A stretch of DNA of 64,000 nt from assembly GCF_034471385.1 (NCBI RefSeq), contig NZ_JARGYU010000001.1, forward strand, positions 1 to 64,000. The letters are read 5' to 3'. The stretch's first letter is position 1; every line of letters starts with the position of its first letter. Position numbers and translations under genes: made by a program. This stretch comes from Lyticum sinuosum. GTDB taxonomy: Bacteria; Pseudomonadota; Alphaproteobacteria; Rickettsiales; Midichloriaceae. The notes under the pieces were generated by a model. The model saw only the letters and a list, made by a program, of their open reading frames with translations, had not been told where the DNA came from and searched no databases. Below, piece after piece: positions 10,188-20,149 of this stretch.

Positions 10188-10238
10188 TTAAAGTTATCTG
10201 AAGAATATTTCAAGATCTTCATTTAACTTTAATTTTTT
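10188..10238 (+). terminator. Rho-independent terminator after the flagellin-like gene
   Basis: An interrupted inverted repeat is formed by TTAAAGTT (10188-10195) and TGAAGA (10199-10204) pairing with TCTTCA (10216-10221) and AACTTTAA (10225-10232). It is followed directly by a run of six T (10233-10238). It lies 22 bases after the flagellin stop codon. Confidence 0.85.
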
Positions 10239-10439
10239 GTACTATATTAGTATCTTTATTCTTATATTATTCTTATAACTTAATATTTTTTTACATATTA
10301 AGTATTTCTCTTAATCATATATATAGCACATATACTACTACTAAAATAAAGTATATAATAGTATATATAGATCTTTAAAAATTGAATTTATGATATAAAA
10401 TATAAATTAATATCATAGAATTTTTCATTAAAAAATTTA

Positions 10440-10477
10440 GCATGTAAATACATTATTTATGTAAATACATGCTTTTT
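10440..10477 (+). terminator. Hairpin with T-run, possible terminator
   Basis: GCATGTA (10440-10446) pairs with TACATGC (10466-10472), and inside it TACAT pairs with ATGTA around a TATTT loop. The hairpin is followed by TTTTT (10473-10477). No gene clearly ends just upstream of it on the plus strand, so it may terminate leakage from the flagellin gene or an unrecognised transcript. Confidence 0.45.
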
Positions 10478-10659
10478 GTGTTTTTACACTCTTTATATTT
10501 CTCAGGATTATTTCCTATAAATTATTTTTTCACATAAATTCATATAAAGAGGGATATTGCGTTATATAACAATAATTCTGACTCTAAACAAGAAAAATAC
10601 TATAGATATTTTAGTATACACATTATATTTATATAAATTTAAAAAATTTATAAATTGTT

Positions 10660-10807
10660 TTACTAATTATACCAAATAATCATTTTAAGTCAAAAAAAAT
10701 AAATATTTATACAATAAATTAATTTTATTGTTTTTTTTATATAAAAAAAGTAAAATTAAATATATAAAAACAATAATTATTTAATTTATTTTTGTATATG
10801 AATAATA
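10660..10807. repeat. Duplicated leader of the coiled-coil genes (first copy)
   Basis: About 148 bases, from TACTAATTATACC to the first codons (ATGAATAATAA), recur at 13875-14020 with only a few substitutions and small length differences in A/T runs. The repeat covers the whole likely promoter and leader, so both genes are probably controlled in the same way. The match ends abruptly inside the coding start. Confidence 0.9.
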
Positions 10808-13371
10808 ATGAACAACAAGAAAGAGACGACATAATAACGTTTGATTCTGAAGAAAAAATAAAACAATCTAAACTTAATGGAGAATTCAGTGATGAAGAGA
10901 GTGATGAAGAGAGTGATAAAGAATCTATAGTAGACTTTCAAGAAATAGCACAACGAGAAGAAGAACAAAGTTCAGCTTTAGTTACTGCTTGTTCTGTTTT
11001 TGCACAAAACATTCAAAGACTTGATATTAAGGATAATCATCTCTTTGCTGAAGAAATTAATAAATATACTGAAGACTTCTGTGATAATTTAACACAATTA
11101 AATTATACGAAAGGAAAACTATCTAACGATGAAATATTTGCCATGAAAGCAGTACAATGGGCTCTTTTCGAAAAGTATAATATTTTTAATGCTTATCATA
11201 ATCTTGTTTTTCTTGAAGATCATCCAATTCAAAATGCGTTTAAAAGAATAATTAGTAGTGAAGGTTATCGGGAATTAGCATCTAAAGAAAAAACTAGTGA
11301 TGTAAACAAAGATGATGATAATACAAAAGATTTATTAAATATTTTGAATGAGATTGGGCTACCATATAAAAGTAAGAAAATCTATATTCTCAAGCAGAAA
11401 CTCAATCATAATGATGCACTAAATATTTTTCCAGTTTTTAATCCGAAGAAAATTGAAAATTTTGATACATTATTTGATAATAAAGCTAAACAATTTTCAA
11501 AAATCCAAAATAAATTAAAAATTATTGGACAAGCTTTTTCTACACCTAAAAAAGATAATCCTCTTGAAGGAAATAAACTTTTATTGCCTATTCCTACTGC
11601 TGATGGTAAATTAAAACTAGAACATTTTAATAATTACTTTAAAGAGGATAATGTTACTCAAATTCATAATTTTATTAAAATATTAAACACTTACGCAACA
11701 AAAGATGGTAAACCTGAATATGATTTCAGTAAAGATAGAATTTTGTTAGATGATGGTATAGAGCTTAAAAACGCAATAAAAATTGCTATTCAGAATAATC
11801 TGATACCCATGATTAATGGAATAACTAACTTTGCTGATAAAAAAATAGTAGAAGCTAATGGGTATGGTGTGACTAATATTATAGCTAATGCAGCAATATT
11901 TTTGAGCGGATTTATCTCTAATAAACATCCTGAATTATTACATTTTGGAATAAAGAATGCAAATACTTATAATTCTGTAGAACTTCTTAACAAAGTGCTC
12001 AAAAATACTAATAATCAAAATAAAGATAAAAATGAAGATATAAAATATAATATTAAAAGCAAAGAAGAGAATAAGGAGAGTATTCTAAAAGAAAATGATA
12101 ATATGAATGAAAAAGAGAAAGAACGTAAAAATAAATTTACTCAAACACTTAAAACAATAATTGTTAGTTCTAATCCTTCTATTTTTAGGCAAATTGCCAA
12201 TGTAGCTTTAACTGACAATAAAAAGGATTTAGCAGAATATATATATAATATAGCAGGAGATTTTGATTATAGAGACCCTGTTTATAAAGAAGAACAAAAA
12301 TATGAGTATCGTGATACTTTTTATCAAAAAAGTGACGGTACTAATACAAATGACGTAGAAAAATTAGAATATATAAAAAATGTAATTGAAATAAATAATC
12401 CAGATCTTGAAAATCATTCAAATAGTTCAGCAATATCAATAAATACAATAGAATCTACTCAAGGTAAATTGAAATTAGTAAATCAAAGTATAGGATCTAG
12501 TGAGGAAAGTATAAAAGATCTCACTAAAATTGTAAATACACACAAAAGTAAATTAGAAAATTTAGAAAAAATAAAAAAAGAATTTAAGAAAACAATAAAA
12601 TTAGTTGAAGATGGAATAATAAGAAAAGAAAGAGATATAAAAGATTTCGAAAATCAAATAAAAATTCTAACAGATGGAAAAAATTCGCTTCCATCACATA
12701 GAATAGGAGAATTAGAAAACGAAATAAAAGTAATAAAGAAAAAAATAGAAACAACACAAACACTCTTGACAAAAGCAAAAGAAAATTTAACAAAATTACA
12801 AAATAAAGTTGTTACTAATGAATCTGCAATAAAATTACAAAACAAATCTATAGAAGAAACAGAAGCAGAAATTGTAATAAAACAAAATGAATTAAAAAAT
12901 TTAGTAGAAAATAAAAATAAAATATTAGCTAAATATGGCTTAGCTAGAATCAATAACAAACTATTGAATTTTAATAAAAAACCTCAAAGTATCAAAGAAA
13001 ATTATGGTTATAAAGAAGTTAATAAAATATTCGAGGAAAAATTAAAAAATAAAAATTATACTCATAATGATATTATACAAATAAATAATGAAGCATTACA
13101 AACTTTAGACGAAAAAAAACAAACTATAAACGAAAAATTATCTAAAAATGAAGATTATATTAATTCATTTATAGAATATATAGACAATTATGGAAAATAT
13201 CTTATTGATTCTTTAGATAATATAAATAGTAAAATGATAGCAGGTGCTTTTAAGTATAAAGATCTTGAGAGGATAAGTCTAATAAAAAAAATTGATAAAG
13301 CAGTTAATCATCAAAGTAATTTTCAGAAAGAAATAAATGAAATCAATAATCCCGGTAATCAAATAGGTTAA
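10798..13371 (+). CDS. Large coiled-coil protein of unknown function, paralogue A
   Basis: I do not recognise a known family. The product is about 857 residues, hydrophilic, with no signal peptide or membrane segment. It has an acidic N-terminus (repeated SDEE/ESDEESDK), then a region shared with the protein at 14012-16621: LVTACSxFAQNIQ, LSNDEIFAMK, VQWALFEKYN, IISSEGYR, LLLPIP and a FIKxLNTYAT block. A long coiled coil spans roughly residues 540-720. Both proteins end NNPGNQIG. The frame opens at TTG 10792, but ATG 10798 is the likely start; no Shine-Dalgarno is visible. The leader and the 3' flank are almost identical to those of the paralogue, while the coding bodies differ greatly. A secreted effector or structural role is possible but unsupported. 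Confidence 0.85.
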   Translation: MNNNEQQERDDIITFDSEEKIKQSKLNGEFSDEESDEESDKESIVDFQEIAQREEEQSSALVTACSVFAQNIQRLDIKDNHLFAEEINKYTEDFCDNLTQLNYTKGKLSNDEIFAMKAVQWALFEKYNIFNAYHNLVFLEDHPIQNAFKRIISSEGYRELASKEKTSDVNKDDDNTKDLLNILNEIGLPYKSKKIYILKQKLNHNDALNIFPVFNPKKIENFDTLFDNKAKQFSKIQNKLKIIGQAFSTPKKDNPLEGNKLLLPIPTADGKLKLEHFNNYFKEDNVTQIHNFIKILNTYATKDGKPEYDFSKDRILLDDGIELKNAIKIAIQNNLIPMINGITNFADKKIVEANGYGVTNIIANAAIFLSGFISNKHPELLHFGIKNANTYNSVELLNKVLKNTNNQNKDKNEDIKYNIKSKEENKESILKENDNMNEKEKERKNKFTQTLKTIIVSSNPSIFRQIANVALTDNKKDLAEYIYNIAGDFDYRDPVYKEEQKYEYRDTFYQKSDGTNTNDVEKLEYIKNVIEINNPDLENHSNSSAISINTIESTQGKLKLVNQSIGSSEESIKDLTKIVNTHKSKLENLEKIKKEFKKTIKLVEDGIIRKERDIKDFENQIKILTDGKNSLPSHRIGELENEIKVIKKKIETTQTLLTKAKENLTKLQNKVVTNESAIKLQNKSIEETEAEIVIKQNELKNLVENKNKILAKYGLARINNKLLNFNKKPQSIKENYGYKEVNKIFEEKLKNKNYTHNDIIQINNEALQTLDEKKQTINEKLSKNEDYINSFIEYIDNYGKYLIDSLDNINSKMIAGAFKYKDLERISLIKKIDKAVNHQSNFQKEINEINNPGNQIG

Positions 13372-13481
13372 GGGAAATAAATAATTCAATTCTTATTTAT
13401 TATCATAATATAATTTTTGAATTATAAATATTATACTTGATAAAGTGCTAAATATGTTACTGTAGATAACAAAAGTGGAAT
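13344..13481. repeat. Duplicated 3' end of coiled-coil gene plus SemiSWEET tail (first copy)
   Basis: These 138 bases recur at 16594-16731 with two differences that I can see. They contain the last codons of the coiled-coil gene (NNPGNQIG) and, on the minus strand, the 3' end of a SemiSWEET gene. Only the second copy continues into a complete SemiSWEET gene. The first copy switches to flagellin sequence at the 12-base CAAAAGTGGAAT. Confidence 0.95.
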
Positions 13482-13774
13482 ATACATCTGATTCGTTTAA
13501 TGATAATTCAAAAGTAACTAAAGTATCAGTATTTAGCACATGTGATGATCCTAAGAGCACTAATAAAGGTTATATAGAACTTGAAGTTGAAGGAGCTGGT
13601 ACATTTAAAAACTATGTTCCTGAAGATAAAAGCTTCCAAGTTATAAAACCAGGACAACAAGTTACTTTGTATTTAGATGGAGATATTAATTCTAATAAAA
13701 AAGTCTCTATCTATTTTGGTGAATCTATTGATTTAGGAAATAAAGAAATTTACATAAAAAATTACTATTACTAA
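13470..13774 (+). pseudogene. Flagellin-like gene fragment, duplication remnant
   Basis: Bases 13470-13751 copy bases 9432-9713 of the giant flagellin-like gene (about residues 875-968), with two substitutions, one changing Ser to Cys. The frame runs on for a few unrelated codons and stops at 13774. It has neither flagellin end and no start signal of its own, so it is almost certainly not a functional gene. It sits exactly at the junction between two copies of a tandem duplication and marks how the duplication formed. Confidence 0.9.
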
Positions 13775-13874
13775 TTTTAATTTTTCTTCATTTGTTTTGT
13801 TATAAAAATTTCTTATGTGATTTTCTCTAAAGAGATCTTATTTTCTATCAATTTTTATATTTTTAATATATTTA

Positions 13875-14020
13875 TTACTAATTATACCAAATAATCATTT
13901 TAAGTCAAAAAAAATAAGTATTTATACAATAAATTAATTTTATTGTTATTTTTATATAAAAAAGTAAAATTAAATATATAAAAACAATAATTATTTAATT
14001 TATTTTTGTATATGAATAAT
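13875..14020. repeat. Duplicated leader of the coiled-coil genes (second copy)
   Basis: This matches 10660-10807 almost base for base. The sequence just upstream (13752-13874) does not match the region before the first copy, so the breakpoint is sharp. Confidence 0.9.
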
Positions 14021-16621
14021 AAACAGATTTTTGTAAATAAAACAAAACTAAATCAAAATCCATCAGATAAAATACCTGAAAGTTCAGATGAACAATCTTC
14101 CATAAACAGTCCAAATCCTCAACAATATCTCCTAAACACTCCAGGAAAGAAAGATCCTAAACAATCTTTACTAAACACTCCAGAAAAGAAAAATCAAGGA
14201 GAACAAAAAATACAATTTTCTAAAAAAAAACCAGAACAAGAAATAGAGGAAAATCAACCATATCAACAAATAGAATTTTTTGAAAATCAACTAAAACAAG
14301 AAATAGAGGAAAAACAAATTTCACCTTTAGTTACTGCTTGTTCTGATTTTGCACAAAACATTCAAGAACTTGATATTAAGTATAATAGTTATGATAATAA
14401 TGACTTTACTAAAGAAGTTGATAATTTCCTTAATTTAATTCAAGAAATAAATAAAAACAAAATAGACGAATTATCTAACGATGAAATATTTGCTATGAAA
14501 ACAGTACAATGGGCTCTTTTCGAAAAGTATAATAGTATTCCGAATGATAAAAATAAAGACTTTATAATTAATCAAGGCATAAAAACACAAATTCAAAACG
14601 CGTTTAAAAAAATAATTAGTAGTGAAGGTTATCGGGGATTAGCATTTATAGGAAAAACTAATAGTGCAACCGAAGAAGGTGAAAATGCAAATAACTTATT
14701 AAATATTATCAATAAAGTAGCGCTATTACGTCAAAAACCCCTTACTTTTCGTAAAGAAAAACTTAATGACTATGATTCAAAAAACATTTTTCCAATTTTT
14801 GATCCGAATGACAAAAAATTCTTTGATATTATTAATAATACTAAAAATTTTGATATATTATTTACACAAAAAACTAAAGATTTTTTAGAAGTTCAAAGTA
14901 AATTGAAAATTGTTGGACAAGCTTTTTCTATTAATGAAAATAAACTTTTATTGCCTATTCCTATATCTTATAATAGTCCAGGAAAACTGCTTGAGAACAA
15001 AAATAGCATAAATAAAACAGATTTTAATAATGCTCTTAACGAGAATTATTTTCCTCAATTTCATAATTTTATTAAAGTATTAAATACTTATGCAACAAAT
15101 GATGGTAAGGCTAATTATGATTTAAAAAAAGATAGATTGATTTTAAATGATACTCCAGAAATGCATATCACTATATTATCTACATTATTAAATAGAAAAG
15201 ATGATCTTATTGGATTAATGAATCTTGGAACTGGGGGCGTATTAGGATCTGCATTTGAGGCAGCACGTGCGTTAATAAGAGTTGCAATTCAATATTCGGA
15301 TTATAAAAATTATGTGATATCACATGATAATAATAACAAAATGGATTCAAATCTTTATAATATTATAGATGTTATTAATATACCATTCAAAAAGCTCTAT
15401 GAAGAACATCAGCAAAAATTAAATGATATAAACAAAGAAATTAATGAAGTAAAACTTGCAATTAAAGATTTTCAAAAAAAATTAAAACTTGATGTGGATG
15501 AAAAAAATCAAAAAATAGGAATTATTAAAAATATTTTTGATCATAATAATGATCATTTGACAAATTATATAGAAAATCTATTGAATAATTATGGTGATAG
15601 TGATCTCATAAATAATAATCATTATACTAACTTGACGACTTTAAAAAAAGCAATCAATGAAAAATATCAACAAGAAGAAAAAAATATAGAAGAATTATAT
15701 AAAGTAGATCTCTCACAAGAAATAAGACTTCGAAAAGAAATCAATGATTTAAAAGATAAGTTGCAAGCCGAAAATAACACTAATGATCAAATCAAAGGAC
15801 TAAATAATCAAACTAATAAACAAATCAAAACTGATAACGAAATCAAATTATTAGATCAAAAAATTAAGCAAGAAACTAATGACTTAAATATAATAATTAA
15901 GAGAAGAACCGAGTTATTAAATCAAGAAGTTAATGAAAAAGTCAACGAATTAAATCAAAATCAAGAATTTAAAGGATTAAATACAAAAATCGAAACATTA
16001 GATAAAGAAATCAAAACATTAAATACAAGAATCGAAACATTAAATGAAAAAATCAAAGCATTAAATGAAAAAATCAAAGAATCAAAAGATGGTCCAAAAA
16101 ATAATAAAGATTTGATAAAAAGATTTTCAGATTTATGCAATGAATACTTAGAATCAAAAGTATCACTAAAAGAAAAAGAAGAACTTCGAAAAAAAAATAT
16201 GGAAGAAATAGATAAAAAAATTGAATCAAATATTTTACCATCTCTTTATCAAAAGATTACATATGAATTAAGTAATACAGATAAACCTTATAGAAGATTT
16301 AATGCTATTGTTCAAGACATTGATGATCAAGACATTGATGAAGATAAAATTAAGACTAATCAACTCAGTGAAAATAGTCTCAAGACACTCCAAGAAACAT
16401 TATTAGATTTAAAAAAACAAAAATCCGCATTTCTAAAAAAGATAGACATCACTTCAAGTATTATACAAAGTAATGTTAAAGGTATTTTTCAATCTTTAGG
16501 AAACATCCAAGAGACTTTTTTAAAAAGAGCTGTTACTAATAGAGATCTTGTTGAAAAGCAGATAAGCAATCTCAACAATGAAATAATTAAAAGCAATAAT
16601 CCCGGTAATCAAATAGGTTAA
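14012..16621 (+). CDS. Large coiled-coil protein of unknown function, paralogue B
   Basis: This product of about 869 residues is a paralogue of the one at 10798-13371. Shared blocks are LVTACSDFAQNIQ, LSNDEIFAMK, VQWALFEKYN, IQNAFK, SSEGYR, NIFPIFDP, KLLLPIP, a YATxDGK stretch and the terminal NNPGNQIG. The N-terminal ~100 residues are unlike those of A and contain short internal repeats (LLNTPGKK / LLNTPEKK; QEIEEN / QEIEEK). The middle and C-terminal regions hold a long coiled coil with repeated heptads of the IETLNEKIKALNEK type at about 650-700. No signal peptide or membrane helix is seen. The frame opens at TTG 14006; ATG 14012 is the likely start. Function unknown. Confidence 0.85.
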   Translation: MNNKQIFVNKTKLNQNPSDKIPESSDEQSSINSPNPQQYLLNTPGKKDPKQSLLNTPEKKNQGEQKIQFSKKKPEQEIEENQPYQQIEFFENQLKQEIEEKQISPLVTACSDFAQNIQELDIKYNSYDNNDFTKEVDNFLNLIQEINKNKIDELSNDEIFAMKTVQWALFEKYNSIPNDKNKDFIINQGIKTQIQNAFKKIISSEGYRGLAFIGKTNSATEEGENANNLLNIINKVALLRQKPLTFRKEKLNDYDSKNIFPIFDPNDKKFFDIINNTKNFDILFTQKTKDFLEVQSKLKIVGQAFSINENKLLLPIPISYNSPGKLLENKNSINKTDFNNALNENYFPQFHNFIKVLNTYATNDGKANYDLKKDRLILNDTPEMHITILSTLLNRKDDLIGLMNLGTGGVLGSAFEAARALIRVAIQYSDYKNYVISHDNNNKMDSNLYNIIDVINIPFKKLYEEHQQKLNDINKEINEVKLAIKDFQKKLKLDVDEKNQKIGIIKNIFDHNNDHLTNYIENLLNNYGDSDLINNNHYTNLTTLKKAINEKYQQEEKNIEELYKVDLSQEIRLRKEINDLKDKLQAENNTNDQIKGLNNQTNKQIKTDNEIKLLDQKIKQETNDLNIIIKRRTELLNQEVNEKVNELNQNQEFKGLNTKIETLDKEIKTLNTRIETLNEKIKALNEKIKESKDGPKNNKDLIKRFSDLCNEYLESKVSLKEKEELRKKNMEEIDKKIESNILPSLYQKITYELSNTDKPYRRFNAIVQDIDDQDIDEDKIKTNQLSENSLKTLQETLLDLKKQKSAFLKKIDITSSIIQSNVKGIFQSLGNIQETFLKRAVTNRDLVEKQISNLNNEIIKSNNPGNQIG

Positions 16622-16731
16622 GGAAAATAAATAATTCAATTCTTATTTATTATCATAATATAATTTTTGAATTATAGATATTATACTTGATAAAGTGCTA
16701 AATATGTTACTGTAGATAACAAAAGTGGAAT
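16594..16731. repeat. Duplicated 3' end of coiled-coil gene plus SemiSWEET tail (second copy)
   Basis: This matches 13344-13481 with two differences. Here the sequence continues past CAAAAGTGGAAT into the intact SemiSWEET gene, so this is the parental right-hand end of the duplicated block. Confidence 0.95.
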
Positions 16732-16909
16732 CTATATAGATTCCATAAATTATCCAAGAAAATGATCCTATAAAATAATTAATCAACATTAGAAAAGATA
16801 AATCTTTAGTTGATTTTATCTTATAGGATTTCCATAATTGAGGTAAAAGTCCTATCAATGAAGTAAAAAATGCTATTCCTCCAAAAAATTCTTGAATTAA
16901 CATATTCAA
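16643..16909 (-). CDS. SemiSWEET-type sugar transporter (MtN3/PQ-loop)
   Basis: SemiSWEETs are three-helix half-transporters that dimerise in the membrane to move sugars. The 88-residue product has three hydrophobic segments (about 8-25, 38-56 and 62-82) and the diagnostic PQ-loop motif GLLPQLWKSYK at 20-30, plus an FSWIIYG segment in helix 2. The length is typical. It runs toward the coiled-coil paralogue B with 21 bases between the two stops. Its last ~30 codons are present a second time at 13381-13481 as a duplication remnant. The substrate cannot be read from the sequence. Confidence 0.88.
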   Translation of the reverse strand: MNMLIQEFFGGIAFFTSLIGLLPQLWKSYKIKSTKDLSFLMLINYFIGSFSWIIYGIYIDSTFVIYSNIFSTLSSIISIIQKLYYDNK

Positions 16910-16981
16910 TTTATTTTCTATATAAAATGAGCATTTTTTATTAATAGCAAAATTAAATTAATTTACTTATTAGTTCACTTA

Positions 16982-19831
16982 TTAATCTAATAAAGGCTCT
17001 GATAATTGATTATTATTTAATATTTTATTAAATAAAGATTTTAATTTAATAAATAAGTTTTTAAAAATCTCAGATAAATATGAGAATACTTTTAGAGTAC
17101 GATTCATAGTATTATTTAAAAGACTATTACTTATATTTTCATTATTTTGATTGATACCAAAAATTCTAGACAAATTTCTTAGATAATTTTGACCATATTT
17201 AAATTCTTCTAAGTTTTTAATATATTGATGAATTATACGTTCATTTATAAGATTATTAGCAAGAGCTACTTGAGCATTTGTTTTAGAAGTTCTTCTAGTA
17301 CTATTTTTTTCGTCTTGGTGTAGATTTTGCTTACTCCTTGTTTCGGTGATTTTATAATTATAAATTAAATTATCATTATTAATAATGCTATTTAATTTTT
17401 TTTGGTCTTTTCCAGTGATATTATCTCCTTCAGAAGAACATTCTTGTATTCTCTCACCAAAATTTCGACATCTAGTATTGATACATCCTAATTTTATAGC
17501 ATCAATTAAATTAATTCTAATATTTCCATTTAGAGGAAGAAATAAATTAGATGCCAATTGTTGATTGGTTTGACATAAATTAAGAATACCATTTAAAATT
17601 TCTAGATAGTTAATATAAGAATCATTATCATGATTATTCTTATTAGTTGTATCATGTAATATAGCAATTGTTAATATTTTTATTAAAATATCATTATTTA
17701 TTTTATTTATGAAATCAGAATTTGGTTTTTTTATTTCTTGTGCAATTATTTCAATAATAATTTCCATTCCAAATGGAAGAATTATATTCCCTTCTACTAT
17801 TTTTTTATTTAATGCAGATGTATTTACTTCATTAAAATCATTTATTCTTCTAACAAGTTCATCTCCGTTAATCGAGAAAAATTTCTCAGAAAAATTTTCA
17901 ATAGTTGAATTAATATCCAAGTAATTTATATTTTCTATGAAATATTCTTTAAATTTTCCTTTAATACTATTATATTCATTTATAACTTCTTGATCTATAT
18001 TCTGTTGATTAGAGATTTCATCAAATTTATGTATTGCAGCAATAGATACATCTATTATATTTTTTTTAGCATCATTATCATTATCTTCAATTAAAGTAGA
18101 AGTAGTTCTTAGAAGATTTAACAATGTATGATAATTTCCTGTATTTTTAATATGTTTTAATATATTTATTGTTTCGTTTTCAAATACAGCATATACTTTC
18201 AAAAGCGCTGAATCTTCATTTGATTCTATTAGATCGTTAATATCACTTATTTCATCAATATCTTGTAGATGATTTTGTTGAAAATTACTTCTATGTTGCT
18301 GAATATCTTCTTGTTGTTGAATATCTTCTTGTAGCTGATGATAATTAGGATCATTTTTTAATATTTGATTAAACTTTTGTGTTAAGCTATCATTTGAAAA
18401 AATTAATCCTAATCCTTGACTTGCTCCAGCAAGTTTTTTAATTTCATCATTATCTAAAAAACAATCTATAACTAAATTAAGCATTTCTTCAGAATATACT
18501 TTTTGTTTACCACTAATTATTTCTATAAGAAGTTTTGATGGTGTAATCTCACTATTTAGTTCATTTTTTACATATTTAATTTTCTTTAAGTGTGGAGTAA
18601 AAGAATCAGGTATTGCAGCAAAAATTTGAGGTTTTAACATGGAGAAATACATCGATACCTCTAAATTTTCATCATTATGTTTTGGAATATTAATATTAAT
18701 ATCTGAAAATTGTTTAGAGAAAATCTTTATAATATGATTATATTCATTAGGATTATTTTCTTGTATATTTTCAAGAAAAATTCCAAGTTCATTAAGAACA
18801 TCATGAAACATTTCAAGATCATTTCTTTTTATAATATCTGGTAAAAGTATTAATATAGATTTTACTGCAATTATTTTTGGATTCTCATCTTGATTTTGAT
18901 AGTTCACATTAGAATCTGCATTCTCGCGCTGATTTTGATTATTTACATTTAGAGAAGATGTCAAAATACCTCTTATAGTACCAATGAAAAAGTTATAACT
19001 TGAATGTCTTTTATTATTTTCATCTTGATTATATGCTGTATATCTATTTAATATTAATTTTGGAGTTAATTCGATATCATTTATATTTTCATCCCATTTT
19101 ATGTTTTTATTAATTAAGTCAAATGCTGTCTTATCTGATCCTGATATAATATTATCTTCTAGTATACGTAAGAATAGATTTTGATTTCTTATATTAACAT
19201 TCGAGCTTTCAACAGTATTGAATATATAATCTATAACTGTTCCTATAAGACTTTTAATCATTAAAGGACTAAAATTATCATTTAATATAGTACTTTTTTC
19301 TTTAATTTGAATAAATAAATCGTCAATGAAACGAAAAATATAGTTATTAGGATATTTATTATGTAAATTTCTTACTATTTTTGGTAAACGTGATACAGAA
19401 TAAAAAAGAGCTGCACCAAAGATAGGCGTAACAAAAAGACTTAGAATTGGAATATATGAAATAACACTTAATACTATAGGTGTAACAAAGAAAGATGTTA
19501 AAGAGATTAATAATCCTAATGCTTCTTTATATTTATAAAGTTTAGGAAACCTATTTTTATAATTATATGCATCAAGTTTTAATTCTAGTTTTTTGATGAT
19601 ATGTTCACTATAAGGATAAAAAACAAAAGCATTAGGACCTAGTATTACTCCTGCAATAAGATTAATTGTCTCTAATACACCATAACTAATCTCAGAATTA
19701 CTATAATAAGTTCCTTTTTGTATTATTTCATCATATCCATTATTATTATTAACTAATTGATCAGATAAACTAGAGATACTATTAGTAGATGATTGACGGC
19801 GTAAATTTTGTGATTGTTCTATTTCTTGCAT
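16982..19831 (-). CDS. Large membrane-anchored protein of unknown function
   Basis: I recognise no family for this 949-residue protein. Hydrophobic stretches at about 53-72, 105-125 and 128-147 near the N-terminus should anchor it in a membrane. The remaining ~800 residues are hydrophilic and mostly helical-looking, with a Gln-rich stretch (repeated EDIQQ) near the middle. There is no cleavable signal peptide. It sits between the SemiSWEET gene (same strand, 72 bases away) and virB3 (divergent, about 320 bases away). The low-complexity composition is similar to its neighbours. Proximity to the type IV secretion locus makes it worth testing as a secretion partner or substrate, but this is inference only. 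Confidence 0.75.
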   Translation of the reverse strand: MQEIEQSQNLRRQSSTNSISSLSDQLVNNNNGYDEIIQKGTYYSNSEISYGVLETINLIAGVILGPNAFVFYPYSEHIIKKLELKLDAYNYKNRFPKLYKYKEALGLLISLTSFFVTPIVLSVISYIPILSLFVTPIFGAALFYSVSRLPKIVRNLHNKYPNNYIFRFIDDLFIQIKEKSTILNDNFSPLMIKSLIGTVIDYIFNTVESSNVNIRNQNLFLRILEDNIISGSDKTAFDLINKNIKWDENINDIELTPKLILNRYTAYNQDENNKRHSSYNFFIGTIRGILTSSLNVNNQNQRENADSNVNYQNQDENPKIIAVKSILILLPDIIKRNDLEMFHDVLNELGIFLENIQENNPNEYNHIIKIFSKQFSDININIPKHNDENLEVSMYFSMLKPQIFAAIPDSFTPHLKKIKYVKNELNSEITPSKLLIEIISGKQKVYSEEMLNLVIDCFLDNDEIKKLAGASQGLGLIFSNDSLTQKFNQILKNDPNYHQLQEDIQQQEDIQQHRSNFQQNHLQDIDEISDINDLIESNEDSALLKVYAVFENETINILKHIKNTGNYHTLLNLLRTTSTLIEDNDNDAKKNIIDVSIAAIHKFDEISNQQNIDQEVINEYNSIKGKFKEYFIENINYLDINSTIENFSEKFFSINGDELVRRINDFNEVNTSALNKKIVEGNIILPFGMEIIIEIIAQEIKKPNSDFINKINNDILIKILTIAILHDTTNKNNHDNDSYINYLEILNGILNLCQTNQQLASNLFLPLNGNIRINLIDAIKLGCINTRCRNFGERIQECSSEGDNITGKDQKKLNSIINNDNLIYNYKITETRSKQNLHQDEKNSTRRTSKTNAQVALANNLINERIIHQYIKNLEEFKYGQNYLRNLSRIFGINQNNENISNSLLNNTMNRTLKVFSYLSEIFKNLFIKLKSLFNKILNNNQLSEPLLD

Positions 19832-20149
19832 ATATGTAAAGAATGAGTTGTATGAGTGTTATTTATTTAATTTTTTATATAAATTGTTTATATTTTAATT
19901 AATCAAATTTCAAATCAATAATTTATAAAATTTATTTAATTATTTTATAACATATTTAATTTATAGCATAAAAAAAGAAATTTTCCAGTAAAATTTTTAT
20001 TATTATTTCCAATACAATAAAGAATAAACATAAGTTGCAAAATAAAACTTAAAGCTTAATATTTATTAAGGGTATGTATAAATCAACTTGTATTTAATTT
20101 TTATAAAACATATAATCTACTTTAATAGAACTGAATTATATTAAATATT
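19832..20149. other. Divergent intergenic region upstream of the virB3-virB6 locus
   Basis: These roughly 320 bases separate the 949-residue protein gene from virB3 and must carry promoters for both directions. It is extremely AT-rich, and I see no convincing gene, hairpin or conserved box in it. Confidence 0.4.

Larger units (their letters stand above)
10166..10797. other. Spacer between flagellin-like gene and first coiled-coil paralogue
   Basis: This gap of about 630 bases contains the flagellin terminator (10188-10238), a second hairpin (10440-10477) and, from 10660 to the start codon, a leader that is repeated in front of the second coiled-coil gene. Nothing else in it looks coding. In the second copy of the locus the matching part upstream of 13875 is different sequence, so the duplication has been partly deleted or replaced there. 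Confidence 0.5.

Noticed and set aside
12584..12959. Overlapping minus-strand frames inside coiled-coil paralogue A
   Set aside because: They are antisense to Lys/Glu/Asn-rich heptads, which read as Phe/Leu/Ser-rich hydrophobic peptides on the other strand; no independent support.
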